Of a stretch of 64,000 nt of DNA, positions 39,833 to 48,512 are shown piece after piece. How positions within the stretch are numbered: position 1 is the stretch's first letter; each line of letters begins with the position of its first letter. The DNA is taken from positions 1-64,000 of the forward strand of contig CAWBKY010000004.1 in NCBI GenBank assembly GCA_963789555.1, written 5' to 3'. Both the position numbers and the translations under genes were made by a program. Origin of the DNA: JACXTP01 sp963789555 (GTDB lineage: Archaea > Thermoplasmatota > Thermoplasmata > Methanomassiliicoccales > UBA472). The notes under the pieces are model-generated. The model searched no databases. It saw nothing but the letters and a program-made list of their open reading frames with translations, and had not been told where the DNA came from.

Positions 39833-41953
39833 TCAGATCTGGTTTCGTACGCGGTCGTGCAGCTCCCCGATCTTTCCCTTGTTCCAACTGTTGGTCTTCG
39901 AGAAGAAGCCCGTCACCCTGGTGATCCCCTCGATGTTCACCGACTTGCAGTAGGGGCAGCACTCCTTCAGGCCGCGCACCGTCTTGCCACAGTCGAGGCA
40001 GGAGGTGAACTCCGGGCTGAACGCTATCTGTGCGTTCTGCGTCGATTCGAAGGTCTTCCTCACGAAGGCGGCGATGGACTCCGCTGGGGGCTTATGCTCG
40101 CCCAGCCAGACATGGGTCAGGGAGCCGGCGTCGATCAGGGGATGGAACATGCCCTCCGCCTTGACGCGCTCGATGGCGCTGATCTGAGCTCCTACGTTCA
40201 GGTAGGTGGAGTTGGTGTAATACACCTCCCCGGTCGATTTGTTGCCACGGATGGAGGTGGCCGCCTGCAGCGGGTAGTACTTCTTGTCGAGCTTGGCGAA
40301 CCGGTAGGCGGTGCTCTCCGCCGGGGTCTGCTCCAAGGGCATCTTGATGCCGTACTTCTCACCCAGCTCCTCGGACACCTTCTTCATGTAGGCGATGACC
40401 TTGAGACCGAACTTGGTGGCGTCCTTGGACTCGTGCAACTGCTGCCCGGTGTGGTACTGCACCAGCTCGTTCAGGCCGACCATGCCGATGAGGAACGAGG
40501 CCTTCTTGAAGCGGTAGTAGGGCTCGCCGTCCATCTCCATGGTGAGCAGGGCCAACGGTCCGTGCTTGCCCATGCTCAGGAGCTTCCCGATGAACTCCTT
40601 CTTCTGCAGGTGCGCCTGCGCCACCAGGTCGATCCTCTGTCGGATGATCTCGAACAGCTTGTTGTCGTCCTGATGGGCCTGGTAGGCGATCCTGGGCAGG
40701 TTCAGGGTGACGTTCTGCATGGCGGAGTAACGCATCTTCCACGGGGTCTTGGCGTCGTCAAGGTCGCTCTGTTCCAACTTGAAGGTGAGGCGGCAGCACT
40801 CCGAGATCTTGGCGGTGTTGCCCCGGTCGAACACGAAGTAGGTGTTGCCCTTCTCGCTGGCGCACTTCGATATCTTGTTGAGGAACTCCTCGTGGCCTTC
40901 GCTCTGGAAGAACTTGTCCGTCATGTGCACGTTCGGCTTCGGGAAGAAGAACGGGCGCCCCATGGCGTCGCCTTCCATGTACACATCGAAGAGGGCGTTG
41001 ATGAAGCGTTGCGACTCGGGAAGGTAGTCGGAGTAGGTCTGCCCGGTGAACTCGCCCCTAGGCCCGATGGCGGGCACATCCTCGAAGTGCTTGGGGCACT
41101 CCCAGTACAGGTTCAGGTCGCTGAAGATGGACTGACCGCCGCGGGCCACCGCCTGCTGCGCGAACTCGAAGACCAGTATCTGGGCGAGCTGTTTCATGCG
41201 CTCGTCGTCCACATTTACCAAATATGGAGCTAGGAACAGGTTGAAAGCATCCCAGCCAATGGCCCCAGAGAAGTTGCCTTGTAGGGCGGCGGAGAACTTG
41301 ACCACCTGCTCGATGAGCACCTCCGGGTGCTTGGCCGGCTTGGCGATGGATATGGCGTTGGGAAGGTTCAGGCCGAACTTCTTGACGTACTCTATGGACT
41401 GACCGCTGCAGTAGGGCCGGTCCACCATGCCTAGGTCGTGCAGGTGCAGGTCCCCCGCCATATGCGCGTCCGCAAGGTCCTGCGTGAAGACCTCGAGCAG
41501 GGCGAACTCCTTCTTGATGCGCTCCGCCAAGGTCAGGTTCGTCGCTTCCGGGCCGTGGGGCACGTTAGCGTTCTCCTTGTTCGGGCTCATGATGATCTGC
41601 CGAGCGTCATAGAGCGGCACACCGAGGCGGGTGTGCTGTCGGCGGATCTTCGATAGCCCGTACTCAACGAGCTTGGCGTTCGTGAGCTCACGGATCAACG
41701 GCGCTGTTATCACCTCTATCTCAAGCTCGGAGATCATCTTCTCGACCTCCCTCGACACTATCGCCGCTGCATCCTCGCTGATGGTCGTCTCGCGGATCAG
41801 AGCCTCGTAGATCTTGCCCCGGTCCCACTTCCTTATCTCTTCATCGGAGGTCCTTACGAACAACGAAAGTTCAGTCGATTCCTTGTCGTCATGCGACACT
41901 ATACCCGGTTCGAACGAGTCCCCTGATTCTCGAGCAGATACGCTTCCCTTCAT
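39833..41953 (-). CDS. nrdD: Anaerobic (class III) ribonucleoside-triphosphate reductase
   Basis: A 706-residue enzyme that makes deoxynucleotides from NTPs using a glycyl radical. The N-terminus is ATP-cone-like ('IRKWDRGKIYEALIRE', about 35-90). The catalytic barrel includes 'AGDLHLHDLGMVDRPYCSGQ', 'PNVHMTDKFF' and 'GNTYFVFDRGNTAKISECCR'. The C-terminus carries the zinc site (CLDCG...CCPYC) and the radical motif 'RVTGFFSK' with Gly682. Activity requires the radical-SAM activase NrdG, not seen in this window. It is transcribed divergently from a winged-helix gene across an operator-like repeat array. Indicates anaerobic growth. Confidence 0.96.
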   Translation of the reverse strand: MKGSVSARESGDSFEPGIVSHDDKESTELSLFVRTSDEEIRKWDRGKIYEALIRETTISEDAAAIVSREVEKMISELEIEVITAPLIRELTNAKLVEYGLSKIRRQHTRLGVPLYDARQIIMSPNKENANVPHGPEATNLTLAERIKKEFALLEVFTQDLADAHMAGDLHLHDLGMVDRPYCSGQSIEYVKKFGLNLPNAISIAKPAKHPEVLIEQVVKFSAALQGNFSGAIGWDAFNLFLAPYLVNVDDERMKQLAQILVFEFAQQAVARGGQSIFSDLNLYWECPKHFEDVPAIGPRGEFTGQTYSDYLPESQRFINALFDVYMEGDAMGRPFFFPKPNVHMTDKFFQSEGHEEFLNKISKCASEKGNTYFVFDRGNTAKISECCRLTFKLEQSDLDDAKTPWKMRYSAMQNVTLNLPRIAYQAHQDDNKLFEIIRQRIDLVAQAHLQKKEFIGKLLSMGKHGPLALLTMEMDGEPYYRFKKASFLIGMVGLNELVQYHTGQQLHESKDATKFGLKVIAYMKKVSEELGEKYGIKMPLEQTPAESTAYRFAKLDKKYYPLQAATSIRGNKSTGEVYYTNSTYLNVGAQISAIERVKAEGMFHPLIDAGSLTHVWLGEHKPPAESIAAFVRKTFESTQNAQIAFSPEFTSCLDCGKTVRGLKECCPYCKSVNIEGITRVTGFFSKTNSWNKGKIGELHDRVRNQI

Positions 41954-42084
41954 TACATCACCTAAGCATCAAATCGAAATGGATCGCTCTCTCATCCCCA
42001 AACGAGAGCACAATCCCATCCTCGTATTTCCTGCGACATAACAGATTGGTCCAGCCCATTTATACAGATTTTTGAACTCGGTCT

Positions 42085-42152
42085 GGTAACAAAGGTATTT
42101 GAGCGAACTTTTATTAGTTACCATATCTGTTACCATATCTGTTATCATATGT
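42085..42152. promoter_or_regulatory. Operator-like 12-bp repeats between nrdD and a wHTH gene
   Basis: GTTACCATATCT occurs exactly twice in tandem (42117-42128, 42129-42140), followed by a third diverged unit GTTATCATATGT (42141-42152) that runs into the ATG at 42149. An inverted half-copy GGTAAC is at 42085-42090. The array covers the expected promoter of the wHTH gene, whose mRNA would be nearly leaderless, and is about 165 bases from the nrdD start. It is probably the binding site of that regulator; this is inference. Confidence 0.6.
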
Positions 42153-42730
42153 TTCACCCAGACAAGGATTTCAGGCTGATTGTCCTCGACACATTGACCG
42201 AAGAGGGTAAATCCATCAGCTCCTTGTCAAAGGACCTCAACAAGAAGGGGTTGAAAATAAATCGCCTGCTACTAACAGGTTACCTTAGGGCATTAACGGA
42301 CCTTAAGATCGTCAGGGAGAAGATAGTCCCGCCTGCGAAGATATACATCCCGATCAAGGGAAAGGAGCAGGATTTCTATCAGATGATCGGGGAGAGGGCG
42401 CGCGAGCTTTTTCCCGGAGAGAGGGTCGAACATGTGATCCTCTATTCCATGAACCGGTTGTTCCGCCGGGCCGTTTTCGTCGAGGAGCTCGCCCGTTGCG
42501 GCATCGAAGGGAACATCCCCGGGACGCAGGCTAACCCGGAGCAAAGGATGGAGGCGAAGAAGGTCCTTGTGCGCAACGGCTTCAAGGTCCCCGACTCCTC
42601 CCGGGCGTACGTCCTTGAGGACCCTGGTTTCGAGAAGGACTACGTCCTGCTCTTGGAATCGATCACTTTGGTATCGCATGACGCCTTCTATCTGGTCAAG
42701 GAGACGAAGCAGACCAAGCTCACGCTTTGA
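42149..42730 (+). CDS. Winged-helix transcriptional regulator beside nrdD
   Basis: A 193-residue protein. The first 65 residues look like a winged helix: 'VLDTLTEEGKSISSLSKDLN', then 'INRLLLTGYLRALTDLKIVR' as the recognition region, then a basic strand. The C-terminal part ('LYSMNRLFRRAVFVEELARC', 'AKKVLVRNGFKV') is helical with no ligand motif I recognise. It is divergent from nrdD and its start codon overlaps tandem 12-bp repeats, so autoregulation and control of nrdD are likely. No Cys cluster for oxygen or nucleotide sensing is visible; NrdR homology is not seen. Confidence 0.72.
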   Translation: MFHPDKDFRLIVLDTLTEEGKSISSLSKDLNKKGLKINRLLLTGYLRALTDLKIVREKIVPPAKIYIPIKGKEQDFYQMIGERARELFPGERVEHVILYSMNRLFRRAVFVEELARCGIEGNIPGTQANPEQRMEAKKVLVRNGFKVPDSSRAYVLEDPGFEKDYVLLLESITLVSHDAFYLVKETKQTKLTL

Positions 42731-42790
42731 GGTCGAGGTTTATATACTCCACGGACAAAGATTATAACGGTCCGGACCATTCACGATAAC

Positions 42791-43807
42791 ATGGACCTAA
42801 TGGCCCTGGTGAACGACATCAAGAGCTTTCCTGGCATCACCAGAAAGAAGACCATATCCGAGGTCATCAACTTCTTCCCGAAGTTCTCCACGGCCAAGGT
42901 GCTGGCCTCATACGGGGAGGATGCCGCGGTGGTGGAATGGGACGACCGGGTGCTCCTGCTGGCCGCGGATGGGATCATGCAGGCCTTGATGAACGCCAAC
43001 CCGTTCTATGCTGGTTATTATTCAGTACTTGTTAATATAAACGACATCTCCGCCATGGGCGGGGTGCCGATAGGCATGGTCGACGTACTGTCCGTCAAGG
43101 ACAACAAGGTCTGCGGACAGGTCATGCGGGGGATGGAGACCGCTGTGCGCAAGTTCGGCGTGCCCATCGTGGGCGGCCACACGCATCCGGACTGCACCTA
43201 CAACGCCATCGATGTGGCCATCGTCGGTTATTGCGATGACAAGGAGCACGTGGTGTACAGCCACACCGCGAAGGCAGGGGACGACGTCATCTTCGCCATG
43301 GACCTGGACGGGTTCTACCCGGAAGGGCTGATCTATGCCTGGGACACCACCTCGCGCAAGGATTCCGACATCGTGCGGAAGCAGATGCTCGTCATGAACA
43401 AGATCGCCCGCAAAGGTCTCCTACGCTCAGGGAAGGACATCAGCAACCCGGGGACGCTAGGGACGATGGGCATGCTGTTGGAGACGAGCGGCAAGGGGGC
43501 GAGCGTCGATGTGGACAGGATACCACGCCCCCATGGCGTGGATTTCCATCAATGGTTGAAATCCTATCAGGGATGCGGTTTCACGCTCACCTGCGACCCC
43601 GAGAATTCTGACAAGGTCATAGATATGTTCCAAGCCGTCGGGGTCACCGGCGCCGTGGTCGGCAAGGTGGACGATTCTTACGTGTACCGTCTGACCAAAG
43701 GGGACCGGATGGAAGTGCTCTTCGACTTCAAGTCAGAGCTGATAACCGGTTGCAAGCCCACCAACACGGTCGGTTGGGAATCGATAGAGCTGAACGATGG
43801 AAAATGA
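42791..43807 (+). CDS. AIR-synthase-related protein, methanogenesis marker 2 type
   Basis: A 338-residue PurM/SelD-fold protein. 'FPGITRKKTISEVINFFPKF', 'YGEDAAVVEWDDRVLLLAAD' (ATP-binding Asp region), 'VLVNINDISAMGGVPIGMVD' and 'FGVPIVGGHTHPDCTYNAID' match my recollection of methanogenesis marker protein 2, together with the downstream 'GKDISNPGTLGTMGMLLE'. The family is conserved in methanogens and some relatives and has no established reaction. No methanogenesis gene is in the window. A TATA-like 'TTTATATA' lies just upstream near 42740. Confidence 0.85.
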   Translation: MDLMALVNDIKSFPGITRKKTISEVINFFPKFSTAKVLASYGEDAAVVEWDDRVLLLAADGIMQALMNANPFYAGYYSVLVNINDISAMGGVPIGMVDVLSVKDNKVCGQVMRGMETAVRKFGVPIVGGHTHPDCTYNAIDVAIVGYCDDKEHVVYSHTAKAGDDVIFAMDLDGFYPEGLIYAWDTTSRKDSDIVRKQMLVMNKIARKGLLRSGKDISNPGTLGTMGMLLETSGKGASVDVDRIPRPHGVDFHQWLKSYQGCGFTLTCDPENSDKVIDMFQAVGVTGAVVGKVDDSYVYRLTKGDRMEVLFDFKSELITGCKPTNTVGWESIELNDGK

Positions 43808-44122
43808 GTGCTAGGCCACGAAGGTAGCCGCTCGGATCACTCAAGGTTGATCAGTCATTAACTCCGCCCCGCAACCCTACGAGCGTAGGTAGTCCACGGT
43901 TAGGCTGCTCCCGTCAGGGCCTGACCCGTTCCCCGTGATTAGGACCAGGGGCGCAACCCTCCAGCTGCGCCGCGAGATCGCCGCCTGCCCCGCAGGACGA
44001 GACATCAACATCTATGACTGGGCCTTAGGTTCTCCGGATACGACGTCCTCCGCTGTCACCCCCGCGTATCGACGATTTCGGTGTATAAGGGCACGCCGAG
44101 CGTCCCGGTCTAGCCTAGCGCT
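43808..44122 (-). ncRNA. ffs: Signal recognition particle (7S) RNA
   Basis: On the minus strand the molecule is about 315 nt. Helix 8 can be read as GTCAGG-CCC-TGAC-GGG-AGCAGCC (near 43900-43925), the symmetric-loop signature bound by SRP54, here with a UGAC tetraloop. The 5' part 'CCGGGACGCTCGGCGTGCCC' and 'ACCGAAATCGTCGATACGC' matches the archaeal Alu-domain arrangement. The termini pair (5' GCTAGGC with 3' GCCTAGC), forming helix 1. It guides membrane-protein ribosomes to the translocon with SRP19 and SRP54. Ends are estimated from helix 1. Confidence 0.88.
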
Positions 44123-44138
44123 GTCGCATACAGGATGA

Positions 44139-44150
44139 TGCTATTAAAAT
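44139..44150 (-). promoter_or_regulatory. TATA box for SRP RNA
   Basis: On the minus strand CATTTTAATAGC lies about 20-30 bases before the estimated RNA 5' end, preceded by purines (GGAAAA), a usual archaeal BRE/TATA arrangement. Confidence 0.5.
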
Positions 44151-44315
44151 GTTTTCCAATCGTTCCAGCCAGCATCCATATTGAATGTTCGTCTCGCCGC
44201 CCGGTCCTGTTCGATAGCGAGGGGATCGAAACAACCTTCACATTGTAAGCGGTGCCCTCGCTTCGCCATAAAGCAGATTAAGGGGCCGCTCCAATGGTCG
44301 GGGGAGGTCAGGATA

Positions 44316-45185
44316 TTGCCGGTGGAGACTAAACCAGCATGGCTAAAGATTCGCCATATGCCGACCGAAGGCATGGCGGAGACGAGGCGGATGAACCGCG
44401 AGCTGGGCCTTCATACCGTTTGCGATTCCGCTCATTGCCCTAACATCGGTGAGTGCTGGAGGACCAAGAGCGCCACCTATCTGATCATGGGCAACAACTG
44501 TACAAGGGACTGCCATTTCTGCGCCGTCGCCCATGGGCCCCCAGACGCCTTGGACCCAGACGAACCGCGGAGGGTGGCGGAGGCGGTGTCGCGGACCGGC
44601 TTGGAATACGTCGTCATAACGTCCGTCACCAGGGACGACCTGTTGGACGGGGGGGCCTCTCATTTCGCCGAAACGACGTCAGCCATAAGGGGGAGGAACC
44701 CAGGATGTCTGGTCGAGCTCCTCATCCCGGACCTGCGAGGGGACATGAAGGCCCTGCAGACAATTCTCCAGGCCGCACCAGATGTCCTCGGCCACAACAT
44801 CGAGGTGGTGAGGCGCCTGCAGCCCATAGCGCGGGATCGGATGGCGTCCTACGAGAGGTCGCTGGCATTGCTCCAGGCAGCGAAGATGGTCAGACCTGAG
44901 GTCGTGACCAAGTCCTCGTTGATGCTGGGACTGGGCGAGACCGAGGAAGAGGTGCAACAATGCCTGCAGGACCTGGTCCATGCGAAGGTGGACATCCTTA
45001 CCGTGGGGCAGTACCTGCGACCGAGCTCGGACCATTTGCCGGTGGAAAGATATTACCCGCCAGAGGAGTTCACGTCGATAAGGGGGCGGGCTTTGGGCAT
45101 GGGCTTCAAGGCCGTTCTTTCCGGACCGTTCGTCCGTTCATCTTACAAGGCCAAGGAGGCCTACCATATGGCTAGAGGAGAGTGA
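44316..45185 (+). CDS. lipA: Lipoyl synthase (radical SAM)
   Basis: About 289 residues. The auxiliary-cluster motif has Cys at 36, 41 and 47 ('CDSAHCPNIGECW'), and the radical-SAM triad is at 62, 66 and 69 ('CTRDCHFC'). The C-terminal 'RSSYKAKE' supplies the Ser ligand of the auxiliary cluster. It inserts two sulfurs into octanoyl groups on lipoyl domains. The open frame extends upstream to 44181, but the TTG at 44316 has a good GGGGAGGT site seven bases before it and gives the family start. Four bases separate it from the E1-alpha gene, so it is in one operon with its substrate complex. Confidence 0.93.
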   Translation: MPVETKPAWLKIRHMPTEGMAETRRMNRELGLHTVCDSAHCPNIGECWRTKSATYLIMGNNCTRDCHFCAVAHGPPDALDPDEPRRVAEAVSRTGLEYVVITSVTRDDLLDGGASHFAETTSAIRGRNPGCLVELLIPDLRGDMKALQTILQAAPDVLGHNIEVVRRLQPIARDRMASYERSLALLQAAKMVRPEVVTKSSLMLGLGETEEEVQQCLQDLVHAKVDILTVGQYLRPSSDHLPVERYYPPEEFTSIRGRALGMGFKAVLSGPFVRSSYKAKEAYHMARGE

Positions 45186-45189
45186 GAGT

Positions 45190-46272
45190 TTGCTAGTGGA
45201 TGATTTCGACCCCTTGAAAGGCAAGAGACTGGAGATCCTGAGGAAGGACGGCAGCGTCAACAAGGAACTGGAGCCGAAGATAGATGACGGCACGTTGCTC
45301 AAGGCCTACCGCACCATGGTGCTGACCCGGGTCGCCGACGATAAGGCAGTGAAGCTGCAGCGGCAAGGCCGACTCGGCGCCTATCCGCCCACCAAGGGGC
45401 AGGAGGCCAGCCAGATCGGTCCCGCCCTGGCCATGGGACCGAACGATTGGCTGGTCTGGGCCTTCCGCGAGCTGGGAGGCCTGATCTACCGGGGCGTCCC
45501 GCTCTGGCGCCTCTACCTTTACTGGATGGGCAACGAGGAGGGCAGCAGCTATCCCGAAGGGGTGCGTGCGACGCCATCCGTCGTCCCGGTCGGCTCGCAG
45601 GTCCCGCACGCGGTCGGCATCGCCTACGCCGCCAAGCTGAGGAAGGAGGACACCGCCGTGGTGTGCTTCTTCGGCGACGGCGGAACGTCCGAAGGGGACT
45701 TCCATGAGGGGCTGAACTTCGCCGGGGTGATGCGCACCCCGAACGTCTTCATCTGCCAGAACAACCAGTGGGCCATCTCCGTCCCGAGGGAGAGACAGAC
45801 CGCTTCAAAGACCATCGCCCAGAAGGCGGTGGCCTATGGCTTCCCCGGGATACAGGTCGATGGCAACGACGTCCTCGCCCTCTATGCGGCGACCAAGGAG
45901 GCGCTGGAACGGGCCAGGAAAGGCGAGGGACCGACGCTCATAGAATCATACACCTACCGCATGGGGGACCACACCACATCCGATGACGCCACCCGCTACC
46001 GATTGGACAAGGAACTAAAGGAATGGGCGGACCGCGACCCCATCGCCAGGTTCAGGGTCTACCTGACCAACCGAGGTCTATGGGGCGAGGAGAAGGAGAG
46101 GGCATTGCTGGAAGAGGTCTCCGCCATGGTGGAGGAGGAGGTCAAGAGGGCCGAGTCCTTCCCGAGACCGACCTTCGAGGATTGCTTCCGCCACACCTAC
46201 GCCACCATGCCGGACGACCTGAGGGAGCAGATGGAAGCGCTCCGCAGGGAACTGCCCACCGGGAGGGAGTGA
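45190..46272 (+). CDS. pdhA: 2-oxoacid dehydrogenase E1 component, alpha subunit
   Basis: A 360-residue thiamine-diphosphate enzyme subunit. The ThDP motif is 'GDGGTSEGDFHEGLNFAGVM' and 'QNNQWAISVPRERQ', with the phosphorylation-loop region 'YTYRMGDHTTSDDATRYR'. The start is the TTG at 45190. With the beta subunit it decarboxylates pyruvate or a branched-chain 2-oxoacid and passes the acyl group to E2. The substrate cannot be fixed by sequence; archaeal complexes of this type often prefer branched-chain or acetoin-type substrates. Confidence 0.93.
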   Translation: MLVDDFDPLKGKRLEILRKDGSVNKELEPKIDDGTLLKAYRTMVLTRVADDKAVKLQRQGRLGAYPPTKGQEASQIGPALAMGPNDWLVWAFRELGGLIYRGVPLWRLYLYWMGNEEGSSYPEGVRATPSVVPVGSQVPHAVGIAYAAKLRKEDTAVVCFFGDGGTSEGDFHEGLNFAGVMRTPNVFICQNNQWAISVPRERQTASKTIAQKAVAYGFPGIQVDGNDVLALYAATKEALERARKGEGPTLIESYTYRMGDHTTSDDATRYRLDKELKEWADRDPIARFRVYLTNRGLWGEEKERALLEEVSAMVEEEVKRAESFPRPTFEDCFRHTYATMPDDLREQMEALRRELPTGRE

Positions 46273-46274
46273 AC

Positions 46275-47252
46275 ATGGTCATGATGAACATGGTGCAGTC
46301 CATCAACCTCGCGCTCCGCGAGGAGATGGACCGGGACCCCAGCGTCGTGCTGTTGGGCGAGGACGTGGGGGTGGACGGCGGGGTGTTCCGCGTCACCGAA
46401 GGTCTGCTCGACCGATTCGGGACGGAGAGGGTCATCGACACCCCGCTGGCCGAGGCCGGCATCGCCGGGGTCGCCATCGGGATGGCCATGAACGGACTGC
46501 GCCCGGTGGCCGAGGTCCAGTTCATGGGGTTCGGCTATCTGACCTTGAACCAGATGATCTGCCATGCGGCCCGGATGCGCAACCGCACCCGGGGTCGGCT
46601 CACCGTCCCCATGGTGCTTGCGCACCCCATACGGCGCGGGCGTGAAGGCGTTGGAGCATCATTCGGAGAGCACGGAGGCCCTGTTCACCCAGATCCCCGG
46701 GCTCAAGGTGGTGGTACCATCCACGCCATTGGAGGCCAAGGGCCTTCTGACCTCTTCCATTCGTGACCCCGACCCGGTCATATTCTTGGAGCCGACGCGC
46801 AGCTATCGCATGCTCAAGGAGGAGGTGCCCAGCGGGGAGTACACCGTGCCCTTGTCCCAGGCCCGGGTGGTCCAGGAAGGCATCGACCTCACCGTCATCG
46901 GCTGGGGTGCCATGATCCCGCAGATACAGAAGGCGTTGGATCGACTGGCGCGGCAAGTACAGTTGCGAGGTCATCGATCTGCGCACGCTCTCCCCATTGG
47001 ACTCGAACACCATCATCCGGTCGGTCAAGAAGACGGGACGGTGCGTGGTGGTGCAGGAGGCGCCCAAGAGCTTTGGCGTCGGAGCGGAGATAGCCGCCCG
47101 CATCAACGAGAAGGCGTTGCTGTCGCTGGAGGCGCCGGTGGAGCGGGTGGCCGCCCCTGACATCACCATCCCCTTGCCCAAGGGCGAGGACTACTATTAC
47201 ATAGGACCAGAGAGAATTAAAAGACGCGATCGAAAGGACCATGGGCTTCTGA
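46275..47252 (+). CDS. pdhB: 2-oxoacid dehydrogenase E1 component, beta subunit, frameshifted
   Basis: 'QSINLALREEMDRDPSVVLL', 'GEDVGVDGGVFRVTEGL' and 'DTPLAEAGIAGVAIGMAM' are standard. After a break near 46635 the next frame gives 'HHSESTEALFTQIPGLKVVV'. Another break near 46950 leads to 'CEVIDLRTLSPLD', and a third near 47220 gives the tail 'RIKDAIERTMGF' ending at 47252. About 325 residues in all. Complete motif coverage suggests sequence errors in an intact gene. It forms the alpha2beta2 E1 with pdhA. Confidence 0.9.
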
Positions 47253-47261
47253 GGTGGACAA

Positions 47262-48512
47262 ATGGCGACTAACTTCGTATTTCCCGACCTGGGGGAGGGC
47301 GTGACCGAGGGTGAGATCAAGAAATGGCTCGTGAAGGTCGGCGACAAGGTGAAGCTGGACCAGTCCCTGGCGGAGATGGAGACGGACAAGGCGGTGGTGG
47401 AGATGCCCTCGCCCGCCGCTGGCAAGGTCCTGCAGTTGAACTTCAAGGAGGGTGACATGGTCCAGGTCGGTCAGACCCTGGCGGTCATAGGCGAGGAGGC
47501 CGAGGCCCCTCCGCCCGTCACCAAGAAGGTGGAGGGCAAGCGCGAGTCGATATCAGTGGTGGGGGAGCTGCCCACCGAAGAGATAACCGTATCTTCCACC
47601 GCCACCAAGGTCGCGGAGGCGACGACGGCAGATGTGCTCGCCACGCCGGCAGTGCGAAAGCTGGCCAAGGACAAGGGCGTGGAGATCTCCAAGGTGCGCG
47701 GCTCTGGTCCGGAAGGAAGGGTCATGGAAGGGGACATCAATGCCGCCGCGCTCCCGGCCAAGCCGAAGCTGGCATCCCGCCCCAAGTTCGACATCTATGG
47801 CTGGGTGGAACGGGTCCCGATCAAGGGCGTGAGGCGTACCACCGCCAAGCACATGATGGAGTCCCAGGCCAAGGTGGCCGCCGTGACCACGATGGACCAG
47901 GCCGACGTCACCGACCTGGTGGCCATGAGGGAGAAGGTGAAGGTGGCGGTGGAGAAGGAGCGTGGGGTGAAGCTCACTTACATGCCCTTCATCATCAAGG
48001 CGGTGGTGGCATCCCTGAAGGCCCATCCGCTGCTCAACTCCGTGGTCGATGACGAGGCGGAGGAGATCGTCATGAAGAAGTACTACAACATCGGCGTGGC
48101 CGTGGCCATCGACGACGGTCTCATCGTGCCGGTGGTCAAGGGGGCGGACCAGAAGAGCATGGTGGACCTGGCGGAGGAGGTCCACAAGCTCGCCGAGATG
48201 GCGAGCGCTCGCAAGCTGGACCTGGCCGACCTCAAGGGCGGGACGTTCACCATCACCAACTACGGGGTGTTCGGGAGCACCTACGGCACGCCGATCATCA
48301 ACTACCCCGAGGTGGCCATCCTGGGCGTGGGAAGGATCATGGACATGCCCCTGGTCGTCAACGGGGAGATCAAGGCGCGCAAGGTGCTGCCACTGTCGCT
48401 CACGTTCGACCACCGGGCCTTCGACGGGGCGGAGGCGGCGAAGTTCGTCAATGACCTCAAGAGGTATCTGGAGAACCCGGAGCTGCTCATATTGCAGGCG
48501 TCTAGCGGCTGA
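47262..48512 (+). CDS. pdhC: 2-oxoacid dehydrogenase E2 (dihydrolipoyl acyltransferase)
   Basis: A 416-residue protein with one lipoyl domain (residues 1-80; lipoylated Lys43 in 'METDKAVVEM'), a Pro/Ala linker, a peripheral-subunit-binding domain ('TPAVRKLAKDKGVEISKVRG', about 125-165) and the catalytic domain. The catalytic domain ends in 'SLTFDHRAFDGAEAAKF', with the active-site His and Asp. It forms the core of the complex and accepts acyl groups from E1. The expected E3 (dihydrolipoyl dehydrogenase) gene is not in this window. It is convergent with lplA, whose end it overlaps by 11 bases. Confidence 0.94.
   Translation: MATNFVFPDLGEGVTEGEIKKWLVKVGDKVKLDQSLAEMETDKAVVEMPSPAAGKVLQLNFKEGDMVQVGQTLAVIGEEAEAPPPVTKKVEGKRESISVVGELPTEEITVSSTATKVAEATTADVLATPAVRKLAKDKGVEISKVRGSGPEGRVMEGDINAAALPAKPKLASRPKFDIYGWVERVPIKGVRRTTAKHMMESQAKVAAVTTMDQADVTDLVAMREKVKVAVEKERGVKLTYMPFIIKAVVASLKAHPLLNSVVDDEAEEIVMKKYYNIGVAVAIDDGLIVPVVKGADQKSMVDLAEEVHKLAEMASARKLDLADLKGGTFTITNYGVFGSTYGTPIINYPEVAILGVGRIMDMPLVVNGEIKARKVLPLSLTFDHRAFDGAEAAKFVNDLKRYLENPELLILQASSG

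Noticed and set aside
39857..41233. A 458-codon plus-strand frame opposite nrdD
   Set aside because: Composition is that of an antisense shadow (Gly/Leu/Val/His-rich) and NrdD is intact with all motifs.
42117..42152. The 12-bp tandem repeats as a CRISPR-like array
   Set aside because: Repeats are directly adjacent with no spacers, only three copies, and no cas genes nearby. An operator is a better reading. No CRISPR array was seen in the window.
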